7,367 bases of DNA from Saprospiraceae bacterium (GCA_020528935.1 JAJDFU010000199.1:1-7367); one strand, 5' to 3'; positions 1-6,158 are shown, counted from the first letter of the stretch. Numbers and translations: made by a program. The notes: generated from the letters alone by a model not told the origin.

Positions 1-11
1 TAAGCTGTCAC
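1..11 (-). CDS. Possible start of the next gene in the leftward operon (edge fragment)
   Basis: Reading leftward after the permease stop, a GAGGGAGG sequence (24 to 17) lies five bases before a GTG at 11 to 9, which continues as GTG ACA GCT to the window edge. The Shine-Dalgarno match and its spacing are good for a start codon. The position, 29 bases after the permease stop, fits an operon mate such as a second FtsX-type permease or an ATPase. Only three codons and two bases are visible, so the product cannot be named and the start itself is a guess. Confidence 0.3.
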
Positions 12-40
12 TTATGCCTCCCTCGCTATCTTTTGCCTCC

Positions 41-1264
41 TCAACCAGTCCGCATGGCCTCCACCGGTTTCAGGCGGATGACCTGGCTGATCGGGTAGAT
101 GGAAAGCAGGCCGGTGATCAGAAATACCACCAGGGCCTGGTTAGAAAAGACCCACAGGTTGACCTCTGCCGGAAACTCGGGCGGAAAGCCGTACTGTTCC
201 AGTAGGCCGGCGTACTCACCGGTAAACTGTATGGGGTTGACGTGGAAGTAGTACACGACCGGGAAGCTCACCAGAATGCCCAGCAGGGCACCGATCAGGC
301 CCATCAGGATGATCTCCAGCCACAGCACAGCGGCCAGCTGCCGCCGGTGCATGCCGATGGACACCAGGATGCCGAATTCAAATTCGCGCTCCTTGGTCAT
401 CATCAGGATGGTGCCGAACAGCCCGAAGGCGATGATGAGGTAGAGGATGAAATAGACGATGACGTTGCCCGCACTATCCAGGGCCTTGGCCTCCAGCAGG
501 TCGGGCATGAGCTCTTTCCAGTCCAGTACTTCGTATTCCTCGGCATTCAGTTCGTTGCGCAGTTCGGCCAGGGCCGGGCCGATGTCGTCCTGGTCGTCCA
601 GGTGCAGGGCCAGGGTGGTCACGCGCCCTTCGGCCCCGTAAAACCACTGGGCTTCCGGCAGGGGCAGGAAGACCAATTGCTTGTTGAGGTCGGGCGAGGG
701 AAAGTGCACCAGCCCGCGAATGGGGTATTTACCGGCCGCATTCACGCCCCGGAAGCCCTGGCTGATCAGCACCAGGGTGTCGCCTACCTGCAGGTTGAGC
801 CGCTCGGCCACGCCCTCGGCTACCAGGGCAGCCTGATCGCCAGTGGAAAAATAGCTTCCCCGGCTCACCCGGCTCCGGAGCTGGGTCATGGCATCCTCGG
901 CCCGGGGGTCGATGCCCGTCACCAGGACGCCGGCCGTGGCGGTCTCGCCGGCGGCCAGGGCAAAGGACTCGATGCGCGGCAGCACGTTCTTGACCCGGGG
1001 CAGTTGCCGGGTGATCGCCTCCAGCGAATCGGCCAGGGGAAAGGCCTTGTCCAGCGTGCGATCGTCCCAGTAGCCCTGCTGATGGACCTGCGCATAGCCG
1101 AAGTAGTAGTTGACCACGCTGTTGATCATGTGGTTCCAGGCTCCCTTCTGGAGCGACTCCATAAAGCTGGCAAACAGCACCGCAAACAGGATGGATGCCA
1201 GGGTGATGAGGGTGCGGCGGCGGTTGCGCCAGATGTTTCGCCAGGCCAGGGAAAGGAAGAGCAT
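41..1264 (-). CDS. FtsX/MacB-like ABC transporter permease
   Basis: A 407-residue inner-membrane permease of the FtsX/MacB/LolC-E type. The N-terminus has the AWRNIWRNRRRTLIT pattern typical of the family, followed by a first membrane segment (about 19-36). A long extracytoplasmic domain of the MacB periplasmic-core kind follows (about 40-262). Three more segments lie at about 268-290, 312-340 and 374-394. KEREFEFGILVSIGMHRRQL (291-310) is the conserved cytoplasmic FtsX loop that contacts the ATPase, and the tail IRLKPVEAMR is also characteristic. Such permeases work with a separate ATPase to extract or export lipoproteins, lipids, peptides or drugs. The LolA-like gene upstream points to lipoprotein or lipid traffic, but the substrate is unknown. 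It lies 97 bp after the LolA-like gene. No Shine-Dalgarno is seen; the start was chosen because it gives the family N-terminus. Confidence 0.93.
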   Translation of the reverse strand: MLFLSLAWRNIWRNRRRTLITLASILFAVLFASFMESLQKGAWNHMINSVVNYYFGYAQVHQQGYWDDRTLDKAFPLADSLEAITRQLPRVKNVLPRIESFALAAGETATAGVLVTGIDPRAEDAMTQLRSRVSRGSYFSTGDQAALVAEGVAERLNLQVGDTLVLISQGFRGVNAAGKYPIRGLVHFPSPDLNKQLVFLPLPEAQWFYGAEGRVTTLALHLDDQDDIGPALAELRNELNAEEYEVLDWKELMPDLLEAKALDSAGNVIVYFILYLIIAFGLFGTILMMTKEREFEFGILVSIGMHRRQLAAVLWLEIILMGLIGALLGILVSFPVVYYFHVNPIQFTGEYAGLLEQYGFPPEFPAEVNLWVFSNQALVVFLITGLLSIYPISQVIRLKPVEAMRTG

Positions 1265-1285
1265 TGGCTATTGATTATTGGCTAT
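1263..1285. repeat. ATTGGCTAT direct repeat next to the permease start codon
   Basis: ATTGGCTAT occurs at 1263-1271 and again at 1277-1285, separated by TGATT. On the minus strand this reads as CCAAT/CAAT-rich units whose last base pairs overlap the permease ATG (1262-1264). The whole gap between the LolA-like stop and the permease start (1265-1361) is otherwise AT-rich. It shows no exact TAnnTTTG box, no Shine-Dalgarno and no hairpin terminator, so the two genes are probably co-transcribed. Similar short AT-rich repeats occur between genes in Bacteroidota; a function is not known to me. Confidence 0.6.
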
Positions 1286-1361
1286 AGACAATTTGTTGAG
1301 TGGCTGTTTTTCTAAATCTCATGAAAATGGAAGGGAGTTCTTTCGGTTAACCCATTCCCAG

Positions 1362-2111
1362 TCACCTGACGCGTTTCATGTTCTGCACGGAGAAAAAGCC
1401 CGTTTGGATCGGTTCGTCGAAGGTGAGTTCCTCGTACCGGATGACGGTCTTGTGGCCCTCCTTATCGGCCGGGATCATCTCCAGGGTGGCCGGAAGGAGT
1501 TTGCCGCCGAGTTTTTTGATGTCCTTGCCCAGCATGGTATTCACCAGATAGCCGTCTTCGTCGTAAAATTCAGCCTTGAGCTGCATGAAGTCCTGGGTGT
1601 CGATCCAGGTGATCACCTTGCCCCACACTACGGCGGCGTCGGGCTTGGGCGTCATGTCGATCTTGTAGCACGCGCGGCCGTTCACGGTTTCCCGGCCCGC
1701 CAGCTCGTGCGTGTAGTCGTTCACGATGGAAGATTCCTTTACCAGGTCGTCGTTGGTGAAGTCGGACCCCATCCAGGACTGCATCATCATGCTGGGGGGG
1801 AGCTTCACTACCCGGTCGATGGTGGGCTGCCAGTTCCAGATCTCCTTTTCGCGCTTGAGAAAGGCCGTGCCTTTGTCGCGGGCCGGCGCCGTGACCAGGA
1901 TGAGGGAGTACTCCGTGCCCTTGCTCCAGGCCTTGAGCTGGATCTCGCGCTCCCAGCTGGGGCGCACGATCTTCATGGCCATCTCCGCCCGGCTGGTTTC
2001 GCCGCGCATCTTTTTATCGGCCTTGGCCACGATCTCCTTGGCCGTGAGGTCGCCGGCCGGTGGGGCAACCGTCCAGGCCAGAAGGAGCAGGCTCATCAAA
2101 ATGGTCTTCAT
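1362..2111 (-). CDS. Outer membrane lipoprotein-sorting protein, LolA-like
   Basis: A 249-residue exported protein of the LolA-like family annotated as outer membrane lipoprotein-sorting protein. Residues 1 to about 20 form a signal peptide (MKTILMSLLLLAWTVAPPAG) with no lipobox cysteine, so a soluble periplasmic protein is expected. The mature part has the family pattern: an early AKEIVAKADKKMRG helix, alternating beta strands, the KLPPSMMMQSWMGSDFTNDD block (about 103-122), and a C-terminal half with ITWIDTQDFMQLKAEFYDEDG. The fold is a half beta-barrel that shields lipid or lipoprotein acyl chains. The frame stays open further upstream, but ATG 2111 overlaps the tetR stop as ATGA and starts the signal peptide, so it is clearly the true start. 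With the downstream permease it probably forms a lipid or lipoprotein transport unit; cargo is inferred only. A run of seven G/C pairs lies at 1794-1800. Confidence 0.9.
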   Translation of the reverse strand: MKTILMSLLLLAWTVAPPAGDLTAKEIVAKADKKMRGETSRAEMAMKIVRPSWEREIQLKAWSKGTEYSLILVTAPARDKGTAFLKREKEIWNWQPTIDRVVKLPPSMMMQSWMGSDFTNDDLVKESSIVNDYTHELAGRETVNGRACYKIDMTPKPDAAVVWGKVITWIDTQDFMQLKAEFYDEDGYLVNTMLGKDIKKLGGKLLPATLEMIPADKEGHKTVIRYEELTFDEPIQTGFFSVQNMKRVR

Positions 2112-2713
2112 GTCCTCGGATAGTTTTGGTGAATGTATCGTCTTAACAGATAGTCTTTCATCTCTTCCAGGTCGTAGTCTTCCTGCAGGACGACGTAGCC
2201 CAGCACGATGCCGTCGAGCATGGCGCCCAGCAGATAGGTTTCCTTCAGCGGATCCTCGGCGCCCAGCTTGCGGAAGATCTCCGAAGTGATGGCCAGGGTG
2301 TTCTCCTGGTTGCGGCGCAGCAGTGGCCGCAGCCGATCGGTCACTTCCGGCTGGAAGGCCAGCGAGGTGATGAGCCGCCATTGATCGAGGTCGCGCAGGA
2401 CGAATTGTATGGCCCCCTCGATCATGGTTTCCAGTTGCCGGAGCGGATCGGGTATCTCCCGCACGGTCTGTTCCATCATGTTTTCCGCCAGCTCGATCTG
2501 CTCCTCGATGATCTGGTAGAGGAGGTCTTCCTTGCCGTCGAAGTAATTGTACAGCAACCCCTTGGACACCCCGGCCCGCGTCGCGATCTGGCTTACGGTG
2601 GTGTGGGTGTAACCCTGCCGGGCAAACAACTCCAGCGCAGCTTCCTTGATGGCCTCCCTGCTGCGCTGGCGCATCTCCTCGTTCTGGTCTCTCGTCCGGG
2701 GCGACATAAACAT
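2108..2713 (-). CDS. TetR/AcrR-family transcriptional regulator
   Basis: A 201-residue one-component repressor. The N-terminal DNA-binding domain is textbook TetR: AIKEAALELFARQGYTHTTVSQIATRAGVSKGLLYNYFDGKEDLL (21-65), with the helix-turn-helix at about 38-57 and the G-x-LYNYF recognition segment. Residues from about 75 to 201 are the variable helical ligand and dimer domain; the ligand cannot be read from the sequence. Two starts are possible, ATG 2713 and ATG 2707; both precede the conserved domain and neither has a Shine-Dalgarno. The stop overlaps the next gene by four bases (ATGA), suggesting translational coupling to the LolA-like protein. The operator and promoter directly upstream indicate autorepression of tetR and the transport genes. 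The divergent metF could also be affected but its promoter is about 170 bp away. Confidence 0.95.
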   Translation of the reverse strand: MFMSPRTRDQNEEMRQRSREAIKEAALELFARQGYTHTTVSQIATRAGVSKGLLYNYFDGKEDLLYQIIEEQIELAENMMEQTVREIPDPLRQLETMIEGAIQFVLRDLDQWRLITSLAFQPEVTDRLRPLLRRNQENTLAITSEIFRKLGAEDPLKETYLLGAMLDGIVLGYVVLQEDYDLEEMKDYLLRRYIHQNYPRT

Positions 2714-2731
2714 TGAATGAACGGTCAGTCA
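2714..2731. promoter_or_regulatory. Probable TetR-family operator
   Basis: TGAATGA-ACGG-TCAGTCA is an inverted repeat with 7-bp arms and one mismatch. It has the TGAnTGA/TCAnTCA form found for many TetR-family operators. It ends one base before the first possible tetR start codon and overlaps the last two bases of the -7 box and the predicted transcription start, so a bound repressor would block initiation. Identification is by motif and position only. Confidence 0.75.
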
Positions 2732-2761
2732 AAATTAGGGTGCTCCGGTGCATCTTGTCAA
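2730..2761 (-). promoter_or_regulatory. tetR operon promoter (Bacteroidota type)
   Basis: On the minus strand TAATTTTG (2737 to 2730) matches the Bacteroidota -7 consensus TAnnTTTG exactly. TTGACA (2761 to 2756) lies upstream, with 21 bases between its TTG and the -7 box, close to the usual -33/-7 spacing. Transcription would start near 2724-2726, inside the operator, giving a leader of only about 11 to 19 bases depending on the start codon used. Confidence 0.65.
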
Positions 2762-2866
2762 GACCGGGCCGCAAGAAATGCTTCAAAACGGACTTTCCCT
2801 GATTTTTACTTTATTCCAGAAGGTAGATTCATTCGGAATATCATACCCCGGCTATCAACAATAACA

Positions 2867-2884
2867 AGCCCCTGACACGGGGCT
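2867..2884. repeat. Small GC-rich inverted repeat upstream of metF
   Basis: AGCCCC-TGACAC-GGGGCT is a perfect 6-bp stem with a 6-base loop, just upstream of the metF -7 box and covering the place where a -33 element would sit. It could be a regulator site for metF or a weak hairpin. Read leftward it is followed by a T-rich stretch (TGTTATTGTTG), but no gene is known to need a leftward terminator there. The remaining tetR-metF gap shows no recognisable SAM or other riboswitch to me. Confidence 0.45.
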
Positions 2885-2898
2885 AAGCGTTGCTTTTG

Positions 2899-2906
2899 TA
2901 GCTTTG
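2899..2906 (+). promoter_or_regulatory. metF -7 promoter box
   Basis: TAGCTTTG is an exact match to the TAnnTTTG -7 consensus of Bacteroidota primary sigma factor promoters. The expected start of transcription is about 2910-2912, leaving a leader of about 16 bases to ATG 2928. No clear TTTG lies at -33; only CTGACA (2872-2877, inside the small inverted repeat) is nearby at a spacing slightly off optimum, so the promoter may be weak or regulated. Confidence 0.6.
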
Positions 2907-2927
2907 CATAAAGACCGCCCCTGCGTT

Positions 2928-3884
2928 ATGAAGATTACCGAGTACTTCGAGAAGGCCAACGGACAGACGCTGATCTCCTTTGAGGTTCTGCCTCCGCTCA
3001 AAGGCGGAAGAATGAAAGCCATTTTCGATTCGCTGGATCCGCTCATGGAGTTCAAGCCGCCCTTTATCGACGTGACCTATCACCGGGAGGAGTTTATCTA
3101 CCGCAGGCGCTCCAGCGGCTACTACGAGAAGACCTCTATCCGCAAGCGGCCGGGAACGGTGGGCATTTGTGCGGCCATCATGCACCGGTATGGGGTCGAT
3201 GCGGTACCGCACCTTATCTGCGGGGGGTTTACGAAGGAAGATACCGAGAACGTACTGATCGACCTCAACTTTCTCAATATTAAAAACGTGCTGGCTATCC
3301 GGGGCGATGCCCGAAAATTCGACGGCAAGTTCATCCCCGAGGATGGTGGGCACACTTATGCCATCGATCTGGTGCGCCAGATCGAGGATATGAACCAGGG
3401 CAGATACCTGGATGAGAACATCGAGAACGGCGACCGCACCGATTTCTGCATCGGCGTAGGCGGCTATCCCGAAAAACACTTCGAATCCCCCAATTCCGAA
3501 CTCGACCTTTGCCATACCAAGGCCAAGGTGGAGGCCGGCGCCAGCTATATCGTCACCCAGATGTTCTTCAACAACCAGGCCTATTTCGACTATGTGAAAA
3601 AGTGCCGCGAGATCGGCATCGACGTGCCCATCGTACCCGGGCTGAAGCCCATCACCAAATTGTATCAGCTCAATTCTATCCCGCGCATCTTTCACGTGGA
3701 CCTGCCCTCCGACCTGGTCAAGGCCATCGAAGCGGCCGGCTCGGCCGAGGGGCGCCGGCAGGCGGGCATCGAGTGGTGTATCGCCCAGAGCAAGGAACTC
3801 AAGGAAGCCGGTGCACCCTGCCTGCACTACTACACCATGGGCGATTCGGCCACCATCCGCCAAATTGTGGAGGCGGTGTATTGA
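2928..3884 (+). CDS. metF: Methylenetetrahydrofolate reductase
   Basis: A 318-residue FAD-dependent TIM-barrel enzyme that reduces 5,10-methylene-THF to 5-methyl-THF, the methyl donor for methionine synthase. Family landmarks are in order: SFEVLPP with the catalytic-type Glu19, FIDVTYH (46-52), PHLIC (94-98), LAIRGD with Asp127 at the flavin site, VGGYPEKH (177-184), TQMFF with substrate-binding Gln211, the IVPGLKPI strand, and LHYYTMG near the end. It is about 20 residues longer than E. coli MetF; the extra length lies mainly after RGD (about 130-172), which I recall as usual for Bacteroidota. An upstream in-frame ATG at 2904 falls inside the -7 box, so ATG 2928 (MKITEYF) is the start. No strong Shine-Dalgarno is present. 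The end of metH at the right edge provides the next enzyme of the pathway. Confidence 0.96.
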   Translation: MKITEYFEKANGQTLISFEVLPPLKGGRMKAIFDSLDPLMEFKPPFIDVTYHREEFIYRRRSSGYYEKTSIRKRPGTVGICAAIMHRYGVDAVPHLICGGFTKEDTENVLIDLNFLNIKNVLAIRGDARKFDGKFIPEDGGHTYAIDLVRQIEDMNQGRYLDENIENGDRTDFCIGVGGYPEKHFESPNSELDLCHTKAKVEAGASYIVTQMFFNNQAYFDYVKKCREIGIDVPIVPGLKPITKLYQLNSIPRIFHVDLPSDLVKAIEAAGSAEGRRQAGIEWCIAQSKELKEAGAPCLHYYTMGDSATIRQIVEAVY

Positions 3885-3895
3885 TTTAGTAGATG

Positions 3896-3931
3896 TTAGA
3901 CTTTTAGACCTTAGACTTTTAGACGTTAGAC
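3896..3931. repeat. TTAGAC tandem repeat after metF
   Basis: TTAGAC occurs five times (3896, 3904, 3911, 3919 and 3926) with alternating 8- and 7-bp steps. This is a 15-bp tandem unit TTAGACTTTTAGACC/G repeated twice plus a partial copy. It lies 12 bp after the metF stop, between the convergent metF and DUF779 genes. The rest of this 123-bp gap contains a weak inverted repeat, CCGGC-TGATT-GCCGG (3974-3988), and no convincing intrinsic terminator on either strand. Confidence 0.8.
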
Positions 3932-4007
3932 GGCAAAGGAGTTTTCCGGGGATCTGGAATTGGGAGAAGGGGCCCGGCTGATTGCCGGACAGGGATGTGC
4001 ACGGTGC

Positions 4008-4370
4008 CTAAAGCGACCGGGCGTCGAGTTGGGCCTGTTCTTCTTCGGTGAGCAGGCGGGAGCGGATGACGAAGCGCAGCCCCAGCGGGATCTCGGCCGA
4101 AAAGCTCGCGCCCCGGCCGGGCACCACATCCAGGGTGAGGTGGGTGTGTTTCCAGTACTCGTACTGAAATTCGGACATGTAGAAGGGGCAATCGTGGACC
4201 TCGCCGAGCAATACATCGGACTCGTCCAGGAAAAGCTCACCCTCGGGAAAGCACATGGGGGAGGAGCCGTCGCAACAGCCTCCGCTCTGGTGAAAGATCA
4301 GATCGCCGTGGAGTTCGCGCAGTTGGTCAATCACTTTTCGCGCCTCGGGGGTAATGCTAACGCGTTGCAT
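4008..4370 (-). CDS. DUF779 family protein (aldehyde dehydrogenase-linked)
   Basis: A 120-residue protein of the DUF779 family, of full family length. The signature HQSGGCCDGSSPMC lies at 27-40. Together with Cys61 and the His-rich stretch YWKHTHLTLDV (72-82), the cysteines C32, C33 and C40 could bind metal or take part in thiol chemistry; this is inference, as the biochemical role is not established to my knowledge. There is no signal peptide or membrane segment, so it is cytoplasmic. Members are typically encoded beside acetaldehyde-type aldehyde dehydrogenases, exactly as here. It sits 87 bp after the aldehyde dehydrogenase, with a hairpin between them that may reduce its expression relative to the enzyme. 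No Shine-Dalgarno is visible; an A8 tract lies 11-18 bases before the start, which gives the family N-terminus MQRVSITPEA. Confidence 0.92.
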   Translation of the reverse strand: MQRVSITPEARKVIDQLRELHGDLIFHQSGGCCDGSSPMCFPEGELFLDESDVLLGEVHDCPFYMSEFQYEYWKHTHLTLDVVPGRGASFSAEIPLGLRFVIRSRLLTEEEQAQLDARSL

Positions 4371-4397
4371 GGAGTAGGGCTTTTTTTTGGTAAAGGG

Positions 4398-4426
4398 AAA
4401 AGCCGGACGGGAAGCTCCCGTCCGGC
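4398..4426 (-). terminator. Hairpin terminator or attenuator after the aldehyde dehydrogenase
   Basis: GCCGGACGGGA (4402-4412) pairs perfectly with TCCCGTCCGGC (4416-4426) around a 3-base loop, an 11-bp GC-rich stem. Read leftward, as the aldehyde dehydrogenase is transcribed, it is followed by TTTTCCCTTT, a short interrupted U tract. It begins about 30 bp after the aldehyde dehydrogenase stop and ends about 30 bp before the DUF779 start. Partial termination or 3'-end protection of the aldehyde dehydrogenase mRNA is likely. Confidence 0.75.
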
Positions 4427-4457
4427 ATAAAACAGCGTACTTGTCGTCGCCGGGGGC

Positions 4458-5981
4458 CTAGAAGAAGCCCATGGCGTTCTTGTCGTAGGAGATCAGCATG
4501 TTCTTGGTCTGGCGGTAGTGGTTGAGCATCATCTTGTGGGTTTCCCGCCCGATGCCCGACTTCTTGTAGCCGCCGAAGGGCGCGTGGGCCGGATAGGTGT
4601 GGTAGTTGTTGACCCACACGCGACCGGCCTGTATGGCCCGGGCTGCCTGGTAGGCTTCGTGCATGTCGCGCGTCCAGACGCCGGCCCCCAGTCCATAGAG
4701 GGTATCGTTGGCGATCTCGATGGCTTCGGCCTCGTCCTTAAAGGTGGTGACACACACCACGGGGCCGAAGATCTCTTCCTGGAACACCCGCATTTTGTTG
4801 TTGCCCTTCAGCACGGTAGGTTCGATGTAGTAGCCGTTCTCCAGGCCTTCCACATAGGCGGGTTTGCCACCGGTGAGCACTTCGCAGCCTTCCTCCTTAC
4901 CGATCTGGATGTAGTTGAGGATCTTCTCGTACTGGTCGTTGGAGGCCTGGGCGCCCATCATGGTGTTGGGGTCCAGGGGATGGCCCATTTTGATGGCTTC
5001 CACCCGCTGCACCACCCGCTCCATAAAGTCGTCGTAGATGTCTTCCTGCACCAGCATGCGGGAGGGGCAGGTACACACCTCGCCCTGGTTGAGGGCGAAC
5101 ATGGCCGCGCCTTCCAGGCACTTGTCGAAAAAGGCATCGTCGGCATCCATGACGCTCTTGAAGAACACGTTGGGGCTCTTGCCGCCCAGTTCCAGCGTGA
5201 CGGGCACGATGTTCTTGGAGGCGTACTGCATGATGAGCTGGCCGGTGGTGGTTTCACCGGTGAAGGCTACCTTGCAGATATCGGGATGAGAGGCCAGCGG
5301 CTTGCCGGCTTCGATGCCAAAGCCGTTGACGATGTTGAGCACGCCGGCGGGAAGGATGTCCTCGATCATTTCCATGAGGATGAGGATGCCCACGGGCGTT
5401 TGTTCGGCCGGCTTGAGCACGACGCAGTTGCCGGCGGCCAGGGCCGGGGCGACTTTCCAGGCGGCCATGAGGATGGGGAAGTTCCAGGGAATGATCTGGC
5501 CGACCACGCCCAGCGGTTCGGGTACGTTGAGCGAGACAGTGGTGGCGTCCAGCTCGCTGACGGTGCCCTCCTCGGCCCGGATCACGCCGGCGAAGTAGCG
5601 GAAGTGGTCGATGGCCAGGGGCAGGTCTGCCGCGGTGGTTTCCCTTACGGATTTGCCGTTGTCCCAGGTCTCGGCCCGGGCCAGGGCCTCCAGGTTTTGC
5701 TCCATGCGGTCGGCGATCTTGAGCAGCATGTTGCTGCGTTCGGTGGCCGAGCTGTGGTTCCAGCTTTCGGCGGCTTTCCAGGCTGCGGCTACGGCTTTGT
5801 CGATATCTTCCTTGGTGGAGCGGGGAATGCGGGTGAAGGAGGTGCCGTCTACGGGCGACACATTCTCGAAGTAGTTGCCCTTGGCGGGAGCTACCCATTC
5901 GCCGCCGATGTAATTCTCGTATTGATCCTTGAAACGCGGGCGTGCCAACTGGTCGGCCTGCGTGGTGGAAGTTGTACTCAT
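4458..5981 (-). CDS. NAD(P)-dependent aldehyde dehydrogenase, acetaldehyde/AldB-ExaC type
   Basis: A 507-residue cytoplasmic enzyme that oxidises an aldehyde to the carboxylic acid with NAD(P)+. All class features are present: PWNFP with Asn167, cofactor-binding Lys190 in LKPAEQTP, the FTGETTTG loop (240-247), general base Glu264 in LELGGKSPN, nucleophile Cys303 in NQGEVCTCPSR, EEIFGPV (402-408) and the C-terminal PFGGYKKSGIGRE. The GEVCTCPSR active-site block, with a second cysteine two residues after the nucleophile, is characteristic of bacterial acetaldehyde dehydrogenases (AldB, ExaC, AcoD), and the adjacent DUF779 gene supports this. Acetaldehyde or another short aldehyde is thus the best guess; the coenzyme is not decided. 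The length is normal and no key residue is missing. The divergent AraC-type gene and the 21-bp direct repeat point to activation by that regulator. The start ATG 5981 has no strong Shine-Dalgarno. Confidence 0.95.
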   Translation of the reverse strand: MSTTSTTQADQLARPRFKDQYENYIGGEWVAPAKGNYFENVSPVDGTSFTRIPRSTKEDIDKAVAAAWKAAESWNHSSATERSNMLLKIADRMEQNLEALARAETWDNGKSVRETTAADLPLAIDHFRYFAGVIRAEEGTVSELDATTVSLNVPEPLGVVGQIIPWNFPILMAAWKVAPALAAGNCVVLKPAEQTPVGILILMEMIEDILPAGVLNIVNGFGIEAGKPLASHPDICKVAFTGETTTGQLIMQYASKNIVPVTLELGGKSPNVFFKSVMDADDAFFDKCLEGAAMFALNQGEVCTCPSRMLVQEDIYDDFMERVVQRVEAIKMGHPLDPNTMMGAQASNDQYEKILNYIQIGKEEGCEVLTGGKPAYVEGLENGYYIEPTVLKGNNKMRVFQEEIFGPVVCVTTFKDEAEAIEIANDTLYGLGAGVWTRDMHEAYQAARAIQAGRVWVNNYHTYPAHAPFGGYKKSGIGRETHKMMLNHYRQTKNMLISYDKNAMGFF

Positions 5982-6012
5982 GATGTTCCGGTTTTAATCT
6001 GAAAAAAGAATT

Positions 6013-6026
6013 CGTACGTCAGTACG
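6013..6026. repeat. CGTAC inverted repeat in the aldehyde dehydrogenase leader
   Basis: CGTAC-GTCA-GTACG forms a 5-bp perfect stem with a 4-base loop near the predicted leftward transcription start, about 32-45 bases before the aldehyde dehydrogenase start codon. It could be a small operator or leader hairpin. Its size makes chance a realistic alternative. Confidence 0.35.
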
Positions 6027-6029
6027 CAG

Positions 6030-6037
6030 TAAAATTA
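6030..6037 (-). promoter_or_regulatory. Aldehyde dehydrogenase -7 promoter box
   Basis: On the minus strand TAATTTTA (6037 to 6030) matches the TAnnTTTG consensus at all but the last base. No TTTG or TTG is seen at the -33 position, which fits a promoter that needs an activator. Transcription would begin near 6024-6026, giving a leader of about 43-45 bases. Immediately upstream, GGCCC-GCA-GGGCC (6040-6052) is a perfect 5-bp inverted repeat in the spacer region. Confidence 0.5.
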
Positions 6038-6058
6038 GTGGCCCGCAGGGCCTGTCTG

Positions 6059-6093
6059 TTTGAAGTATTCTGCCCATCATTTGAAGAATCCTG
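6059..6093. promoter_or_regulatory. 21-bp-spaced direct repeat, probable AraC-type activator site
   Basis: TTTGAAGTATTCTG (6059-6072) and TTTGAAGAATCCTG (6080-6093) are identical at 12 of 14 positions and start exactly 21 bp apart, two helical turns, placing both on the same DNA face. AraC-family dimers bind direct half-sites with this spacing. Relative to the predicted leftward start near 6025, the pair spans about -34 to -68, so its proximal edge overlaps the -33 region, as in class II activation. The divergent araC-type gene starts 89 bp to the right. A weaker resemblance, TTTGGAATATTATT (6150-6163), lies near the araC promoter. Confidence 0.7.
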
Positions 6094-6158
6094 TTTTTAT
6101 ACGGACCTTATAAGGCATATTGAAACGGAAAAGAACAAACTGACCGGGTTTTGGAATA

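Noticed and set aside
242..1315. Long plus-strand open frame (357 codons) opposite the permease
   Set aside because: It is antisense to a clear FtsX-type permease, and its product is low-complexity (Gln, His, Gly rich), typical of the reverse of a GC-rich gene.
1794..1800. G7 tract in the LolA-like gene as a phase-variation switch
   Set aside because: The reading frame is intact, the tract is short and it encodes ordinary family residues; no evidence for slippage.
2112..2786. N-terminal extension of the LolA-like frame
   Set aside because: This stretch is the tetR gene read in another frame; the signal peptide and ATGA overlap fix the true start at 2111.
2732..2898. SAM or cobalamin riboswitch upstream of metF
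   Set aside because: No recognisable conserved cores, and the predicted metF leader is only about 16 bases.
4518..6002. 494-codon plus-strand frame opposite the aldehyde dehydrogenase
   Set aside because: Complementary shadow of a complete, conserved enzyme; composition dominated by Gly, His, Val and Asp with no family features.
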